This document shows, one piece after another, positions 57,916 through 64,000 of a stretch of DNA of 64,000 nucleotides (the first letter of the stretch is position 1; every line of letters begins with the position of its first letter). This DNA is from Saturnia japonica (lineage: Eukaryota; Arthropoda; Insecta; Lepidoptera; Saturniidae). Both the position numbers and the translations under genes were made by a program. The DNA is taken from the NCBI GenBank assembly GCA_033032175.1, contig CM065304.1, positions 15,252,001 to 15,316,000 of the forward strand, read 5' to 3'. The notes beneath the pieces are model-generated. The model did no database searches. It was given only the letters and a program-made list of their open reading frames with translations, and was not told where the DNA came from.

Positions 57916-60900
57916 ATAATTTTAATTTTTTTTATAGAACAACCGACCATTAACGACGCAGCTTACTAGTAAAAGCTTAGGTATGTGCTGATTTGTTTAT
58001 GAGCGATTTGTTTCAATAAAAAATGAAAGTGCTTAACTTTTTTAAGAGCTTCGTCTACTCACAACGATGTGCTGGTCTTACTGGGTGTTCGATTCGCTGA
58101 ATTCCGAAACACTCGTGTGGAGTTGTACCTACTATAGATAGGTAGGTAGACTTTATAATTCACTCATAAACACAATTATTTTAATTACCTACGCTAAAGT
58201 TTTTTTTGGGGTTCCAGATGTCGACACAAACTTTAGAAAACGATTCACATTCAATATTTATCTTTATTAAAATTTCAGATATATCGAAATAATTAGAATT
58301 TGTAATATTTTAATATAATAAAATGTAAAATAATTAATTTCGAATTATTTGTATTTCTTTCATTATTTTAAAAATATGTTGGCACATTTTTTTAAACTTA
58401 CTTAATATAAAAAAAAAAACTGCCTTACACGAGCGATGGGACCAAATTGTAAAACATTGTTTACTAGTAAACGTTATAAATAGGTATCTATACTTGTTGT
58501 CAAACAGCCAATTACACGCTAAAGGATTAAGAAAATGACATTCATTAACCATTATACCTACCTATTTATCTAATAATACTGGATGGATAATATATTAAAT
58601 TATCGCGAAAAATTCAGATTACTTAATAAGTCCTCATAATTTTAATAGTACACTAATCGTAAGCCATTATATTATCTTAAATTATGAATTATAAAGGATA
58701 ATATATAAAGTACCTAAAATGTAGCTCTTTGTTACTTATTTTATGGAAACGAACTTAATTGAAGGAATATTTTCTTTATATACTTAGAAAAATTATATTA
58801 TATTTTTTTTATTTCAAATAAACTCCAGCCAAGATACCTACATATATATATCTTCAATAATATTTATCATGTGATCAAATTAAAATAATTTACCAGACAA
58901 ATAAAGTAGCTTGGTATTCATTGATGAATTGTCTTCTCAAAACAAAAGAAATAATTCATAAATATAATATAATCGAAGTTTTTAACAATGTTTAATTGAC
59001 GATGTATCAACCTGGTTCCAAACTTTATATTCGATATGAACACGCTTTGAACTGGACGGAGGGGCAAGTGAATGAGAATTTATATTAAAACTTATCATAT
59101 TTTACTTGTTCTTGCAATTAAATATACGTTATGTAACAATGAAACAAGTTTTATATATGTAAGGGTAAAATAAGGGGTGCTATGACAGATACCTACGGTT
59201 TAAGGTCAATCAGCAACACGTTAAGCCAAGTGTATAATTAAAAATAAGTTACAAATAGCAGGTCCCATCGATGTTTACGGAATTCATGAAAACAATCACC
59301 ACAGTCGTCCAATGAGCCGATACTATCATAGCAATGCGTTATGTATTTATATATCCAAATAAATTGATTCGAAACCACAAAAACTCCAATATACCTAACT
59401 ATTAACCTTAAATCAAAATGTTTTTTTTTCGTTTCAATTTACAAACATTACCATTTAAATAATTATTTGTTGTTAGTTTAATCATATTAAATACGATCAA
59501 TCAGACTCAAAAGTTTTTTTGTTTTCAACTCCATCCTACCTATAATGATTTTACCTACTCAAGTAGGTAAATATAAAACATTCTAATTTCTCCTTAGAGA
59601 AATTTATCTAATTTGATAAAGCAATTGGTCATTTATAATGAACTCAATTATTAATGTTTATAGATAAATTGAATTGTCAAGTTGAATATTAAAATGTTAC
59701 GGTAATGGTATAGTTATGCACCGGGCCCTTGATTCAAAGGTCTCATTAGATACATACTATGAAACCTATAAAAACTAATAATACTGAGCAAAAACTATAA
59801 TAATACACCATTTAAATAACTGGCGTAATTATTATTAGACCAACGCGAGTTTGGTCCACTTTGTGGTTTACGTGACTGTGCTGTATGAAATTTAAAACAT
59901 AGCAGGGGTATAAAGAATACAACTACATCTTATTTAATCAAGAAGTACCTAGTAGCACGATCGCGGCGCGGTAGCGCATAGCTTCTGTTTATTCAAATAC
60001 GAAAAGCGCGTAGTTAGTAGGAAATTCGCCGTGATCGTTCGTAGCGTTAGTAACTCGCAAATTTATTTAAATGCACATCGCATTCTACCTAAATAGCTGC
60101 AAATATACGACCTTGAACACACTTTTTTTCCTAGACACATTTGTATCTACAATAAAGTTGGTATCAACTACGTCGTTTTTTTGTATCTGCATTTATTTAT
60201 GTATGAAAATGCGTAACTTAATGCGAAAATTAAAGTTTCAATTTTAGGAGAGAATGACACAAAAAGAAAGTGTAGACACAAATTTCATTAACATTGATAA
60301 CACGACGATAAATGCACATACGACGGTAATTTTATTATTATTTATATGGGTTTTACCACTTTATTAGAATATCAATATGAGATTGCGCACGGTCAAAATG
60401 TACCTAGAGTTGTAGCATCTCTTAACAAATACCTACTCACAGTTACGGACAAACTAAACCAGGAAATATATTACAAAACATTTTTATGAACCTTTCCACG
60501 AAATAAAATAAAAATATACGTATAAATTTAAAAGGGCCTTTTAAATACTTTCTATTTATTAAATTACATTTAATATCTTCCCTGAAGCGTAAGGGAAGAA
60601 AATTACATGAAACAAGCCACAATTGGGTATTATGCATTTCGTAGTATGCTATTAGGTACTGAGAGGAAATCTATGGAAGATCATGTACTAAATACTTAAT
60701 ACTCTATTGATAATGATAATGTACTTAATATCATGTATTGTATTACGTAATACAGTATTACATTTATATTTTTCAGAAAAAAAAAGTAATAAGAGAAAGC
60801 TTTTCTTCTATCTGGTATCATAAAATATTTAAATAACTTGTAAATACTAATATATCAAATTGAATTGATTTATAGTTAGTTAACTTTCAATAATATTAAG

Positions 60901-62300
60901 TAATTTAGAAAACATAAAATAAAAAAATAGGAGCCTTTGTTGTTATTTTTTATAACATAATGTAATAATGATATTCTCAAAAAATGTTAAATAAAACAAT
61001 AAAACTTTTTTACACTGACTTTTAAGAATAAGTGAATCTAAGGCCCTTGTTCAAATACGGTTTTTTTGCCATGAGAAATCGATGACTGAAAAAGAATCTT
61101 ATTTATTCCTTTTTTCTAAAATCGTTATGTATCCAAAAACTATTATTTTTTTGATTCTCTATACATGTAATAAGCAATGATAATATTTTTTATAAGGATT
61201 CATTACGATCGTAGCTTGGCACAAAAAGAAAACACAACACGTACCTAGCTGTTATTTCTTCCGGTGCCGCGGTGGTTTGCCGTGTCATACAATACAATAT
61301 ACATCACAAAATGCAAACTTAAACCATAGCATGTAAACGAAAAAAAATAAAAAAAATTGGCCCATAACGTAGGTATATTGGATTCGCTTAAACTTTGTGT
61401 AGACGAAAACGTAAGTAGGTATTATTAGTGGTCATAATTACCGTGCGCTGTCATAATTGATAACTCTTACTCACAGATTTGAGAAAAAGGAAGATGGAGC
61501 CTTTAGAATAACAAATGCGGGTCCTGCGTTTAGCTGTGTGTCCTTGGCAACCAGATAACAAAACACATGCGACCATATGAATAAAGTTGCTAGGGTAGTT
61601 ATTATAAGTTTTACTGTTTTTACCACTCTAGCAGTGTAGCCGTTCTATCCATCATCCGTCAAAAAATCTGATTTTGTATTTGAAATGAAGGATCTCAAGG
61701 ACCTTTACATACCAATTTTCAAGTAATCTTAAATCTGCCATCTTGGTTTTTTCAATGTCAATTATTATTTCTTGATTCTTTGTTTCTTTTTGTTTTAACT
61801 AATCATACATATCCTTAATTATTCTGATGTCGCAAGCATTTCAAATTTTTGGTGGCCATCTTGGATTTTACATTTTTGACTGAGACACTAAATTGTCCAT
61901 GTTTCTCTATAGTCTTTACTTTGGAACCATGACGCTATCTTTTTCAGTATTTGTAAATAGTTGTTAAACAAACAAGCTAATAGGTATTACGTGACAAATA
62001 TTACTCTACTTTTAGTTTCATGTTAGTCAAGTTGTACCTAAATAAAATGATCTTCCAACGCATCATACCTACATACCTATATTTTAGGTACTATAACTTC
62101 CAGGAAAATATTTCATTGTAACCTAGCAACACTATTATCGCTTTGTAATCAGTAACAAATAACACGGAAAATGATATCAAAATATTCTTTGTTACCTAAG
62201 AAACGATACTGTCTTCCTTTTAACACGCTTTTATTAGCTTTAATTGTAAATTTCTAACAAACAATGTAAGTAATAAAATCTTAGAAGTCAATTTTAACCA
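57916..62300. other. AT-rich intergenic sequence, no gene recognised
   Basis: No coding exon, RNA gene or clear transposon. Two local points: a GC-rich island 59955-60050 with an imperfect inverted pair (ACGATCGCGGCG / CGCCGTGATCG), and ~32 bases at 61472-61503 (CACAGATTTGAGAAAAAGGA...) that are the inverted match of 50771-50800. Confidence 0.45.
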
Positions 62301-62469
62301 TTTCTAATTATCTTATGGAAATGTAACTTTGTATGCATATGAAGCTTGGATGACAAAACTATAATATGGTATCTTGGAGCTGATCTCAGGTCCCCCAAGT
62401 TCAGTGAAGCTGTAAAAGCCGCAGTGGCTACAAACTTCAATGGCTACTAGTAAAGCCATCAAGTTTAAG

Positions 62470-62600
62470 AGCAAATGATTCGTTTTCACGAGACCAATAG
62501 ATTGGGCTTGGTAACGAGGGTCTGGTGATGGACCCAGGAGAGGGATAATGGAACTCTGCAAAGGCTAATAAATAGTAAACCACTCGAGTTCAGGCGCATA
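62470..62600. repeat. Direct repeat flanking the RTE fragment, left copy
   Basis: AGATTGGGCTTGGTAACGAG...TAGTAAACCACTCGAGTT (about 62500-62590) recurs in shortened form at 63458-63512 (AGATTAGGCTTGGTAACTAG...TAGTAAACTGCTCGAGTT). The two copies bracket the RTE 3' fragment. Confidence 0.55.
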
Positions 62601-62679
62601 TTATTCGTTTTGATGCGTCGTGAGTGAATCGTCGGCTAAGAATTTGCAAGCAATGGTGACTATTATGAATGAAGATTGG

Positions 62680-63440
62680 GAAAGAAAGAGAATGAAAGAA
62701 AATGCAGAAGACGAAAGTTTTGGTGTTTGAAAAGGAAGAGAAAATGACTGAAGTATGTGTCCGGATTGATGACGATAAACTGGAGCAAGTAAGTGAGTTT
62801 GTATACTTGGAATCAATGTTTACCAGGGAAGGAAAAAGTGAGAGTGATATAGGAAGGAGAGTAAATGCCGGTAATATGGTGAATGAGGCGTTACACTCCT
62901 TTATGAGCAGCCAGAGAATTTCTATGAAAGCTCGTTTGGCTGTGCATAGAGGAGTGTTGGTTCCAACACTCATGTACGGAAGTGAAAGCTGGGTGTGGCA
63001 GAAAAATCATGAAAGTAAAATAAATGCAGTAGAAATGAGAGCGCTAAGAGGTATGTTAGGAGTGAAATTGAGTGACAGGATAACAAATAGTGTGATAAGA
63101 GAACTTTGTGGTGTGAAAGAAGATATGGTCACACGGATTGAGAAAGGGATGCTTAGATAGTTTGGACGTGTTGAGAGGATGAATGAAAGAAGAATGACTA
63201 AAGAAATTTATGATGCGAGTGTGAAACGAATCGTTGGAAGAGGAAGGCCTAGACGAACATTCATCGATTAAATCGGAGACGTTCTGAACAAAGGTAAGGT
63301 CAAGAGTACTCTAAACCGACGAGCATGCATGAAAAGATTAATGAATATTGAAGCAGCGAAAGATGAATGCCAGGATTGTAGCAGGGGAAGGTCGTGGTGT
63401 CTGCCTACCCCGTTGGGATATAAGCATGATTTATGTATGT
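62680..63440 (+). pseudogene. RTE-like non-LTR retrotransposon, C-terminal fragment
   Basis: The frame 62702-63160 reads EFVYLESMFTREGKSESDIG, VPTLMYGSESWVWQKNHESK, AVEMRALRGMLGVKLSDRI and GVKEDMVTRIEKGMLR. It continues past a TAG (an expected TGG) as FGRVERMNERRMTKEIY and GRGRPRRTF to about 63275. This is the post-RT domain of an RTE-like family different from the copy at 37778. The 3' end has ATTTATGTATGTATGTG (63429-63445). RT and endonuclease are absent. Confidence 0.8.
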
Positions 63441-63454
63441 ATGTGATGAGTCCC

Positions 63455-63515
63455 AAAGATTAGGCTTGGTAACTAGAGTCAGGTGACCACTAGTAAACTG
63501 CTCGAGTTTGAGTTT
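63455..63515. repeat. Direct repeat flanking the RTE fragment, right copy
   Basis: See 62470-62600. It lacks ~40 bases present in the left copy between the GTGA and TAGTAAAC parts. Confidence 0.5.
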
Positions 63516-64000
63516 GTTTAACTGGTTTTAGTGCTGTGGAGTTTGAAAAATCCCACCCAAGGCAAGGTGACAAACGTGTCGAGGGCTGAATGGTATGAGG
63601 GTGGTTAAAAATGTCATATTGCAAGCGTCACCTCAGGGCACAGGGCGAAATATATTTATGCCTATATTTTAACTTCAATGTAGGGAAAACGGAAACATAT
63701 TTTTTCCTCATTCCATCATTTTTTCTCAAATCTGTGCTCTTACTTTTAACATTGATTCACAAATAGACATCGATATTGACGACTTAAATAATATTTAGCG
63801 AATAAATATGAGTGCATAATAATCACGACATATAACACCAATTAAAATATTAATTAGCAATAATACTTTAACTTTCAATTTTAAAATAGGGCATTTAACT
63901 TTATTTTCAAAAATACAAAATGTAGGGTTCCAGAAAGAAAACAATATTTAGCGAAATAGAAAGTCTGTCTGTTAAAATCCATGAGGTGTTATGTACGTAA
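63516..64000. other. Unassigned sequence to the right window edge
   Basis: 63516-63640 is GC-richer and may belong to the same repeat as the flanking copies. TTTTTCTCAAATCTGTGCT (63719-63738) shares the CTCAAATCTGTG core of 50771-50800. Nothing else is recognised. Confidence 0.35.

Noticed and set aside
58334..58552. 72-codon minus-strand frame in the AT-rich intergenic region
   Set aside because: Low-complexity composition, no motif, no splice or promoter context.
1..64000. A new multi-gene system (defence, toxin-antitoxin or biosynthetic)
   Set aside because: All well-supported non-host ORFs are transposon proteins of known superfamilies; the three host genes belong to known families and show no shared pathway.

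Overview
This is a eukaryotic, AT-rich, intron-containing animal window. Protein similarity, arthropod-type introns and the repeat types (RTE and APE-type non-LTR retrotransposons, Helitrons, mariner/pogo/Merlin DNA transposons, short MITEs) point to an insect, most likely a moth or butterfly. The order is an inference from repeat style; no species can be named. All homology was judged by eye from conserved motifs, without database searches.

Three host genes can be reconstructed exon by exon. (1) UHRF1, minus strand: four coding exons between 16027 and 2133 encode the ubiquitin-like domain and most of the tandem Tudor region; the PHD, SRA and RING exons must lie left of the window. (2) A TBL1/ebi-like WD40 gene, plus strand, 9295-11516: six in-frame exons, lying wholly inside the ~10 kb first intron of UHRF1 on the opposite strand. 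Its sequence is divergent and its LisH-encoding 5' exon was not found. (3) An Angel (CCR4/nocturnin-type EEP nuclease) gene, plus strand, 40732-55124: nine coding exons, 510 codons, all catalytic motifs present, poly(A) signal just after the stop.

Most of the rest is transposon debris. 1-2.1 kb: degraded pogo/Tigger element. 3.2-4.7 kb: IS630/Tc1-mariner-like transposase relic that keeps a spliceosomal intron. 5.4 kb: MITE. 6.1-7.2 kb: ~1 kb foldback (long inverted repeat). 13.2-14.2 kb: mellifera-type mariner relic. 14.2-15.7 and 18.6-19.3 kb: two copies of one Merlin family in inverted orientation on either side of UHRF1 exon 1. 16.4-17.8 and 20.2-22.1 kb: non-LTR and Merlin fragments. 22.2-32.9 kb: non-LTR retrotransposon split by a ~5.5 kb Helitron. 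34.1-35.4 kb: mariner-like element with intact terminal repeats and only two nonsense codons. 35.9-36.5 kb: internally deleted pogo copy. 37.8-39.3 kb: RTE retrotransposon with a single nonsense codon. 39.5-40.4 kb: MITEs. The Angel introns hold a Rep-deleted Helitron (41.5-44.0), two non-LTR RT relics (44.5-47.7), a MITE and a mariner relic. 55.2-64 kb is AT-rich, with a tandem repeat at 57.65 kb and an RTE 3' fragment at 62.7-63.4 kb.

The three host genes do not obviously form a pathway: UHRF1 reads chromatin and hemimethylated DNA, TBL1 is an NCoR/SMRT corepressor component, and Angel processes RNA 3' ends. I found no convincing new multi-gene system. The points most worth a second look are the nested divergent TBL1-like gene, the kilobase foldback in the UHRF1 intron, the inverted Merlin pair around the UHRF1 promoter, and the Helitron-in-retrotransposon junction.
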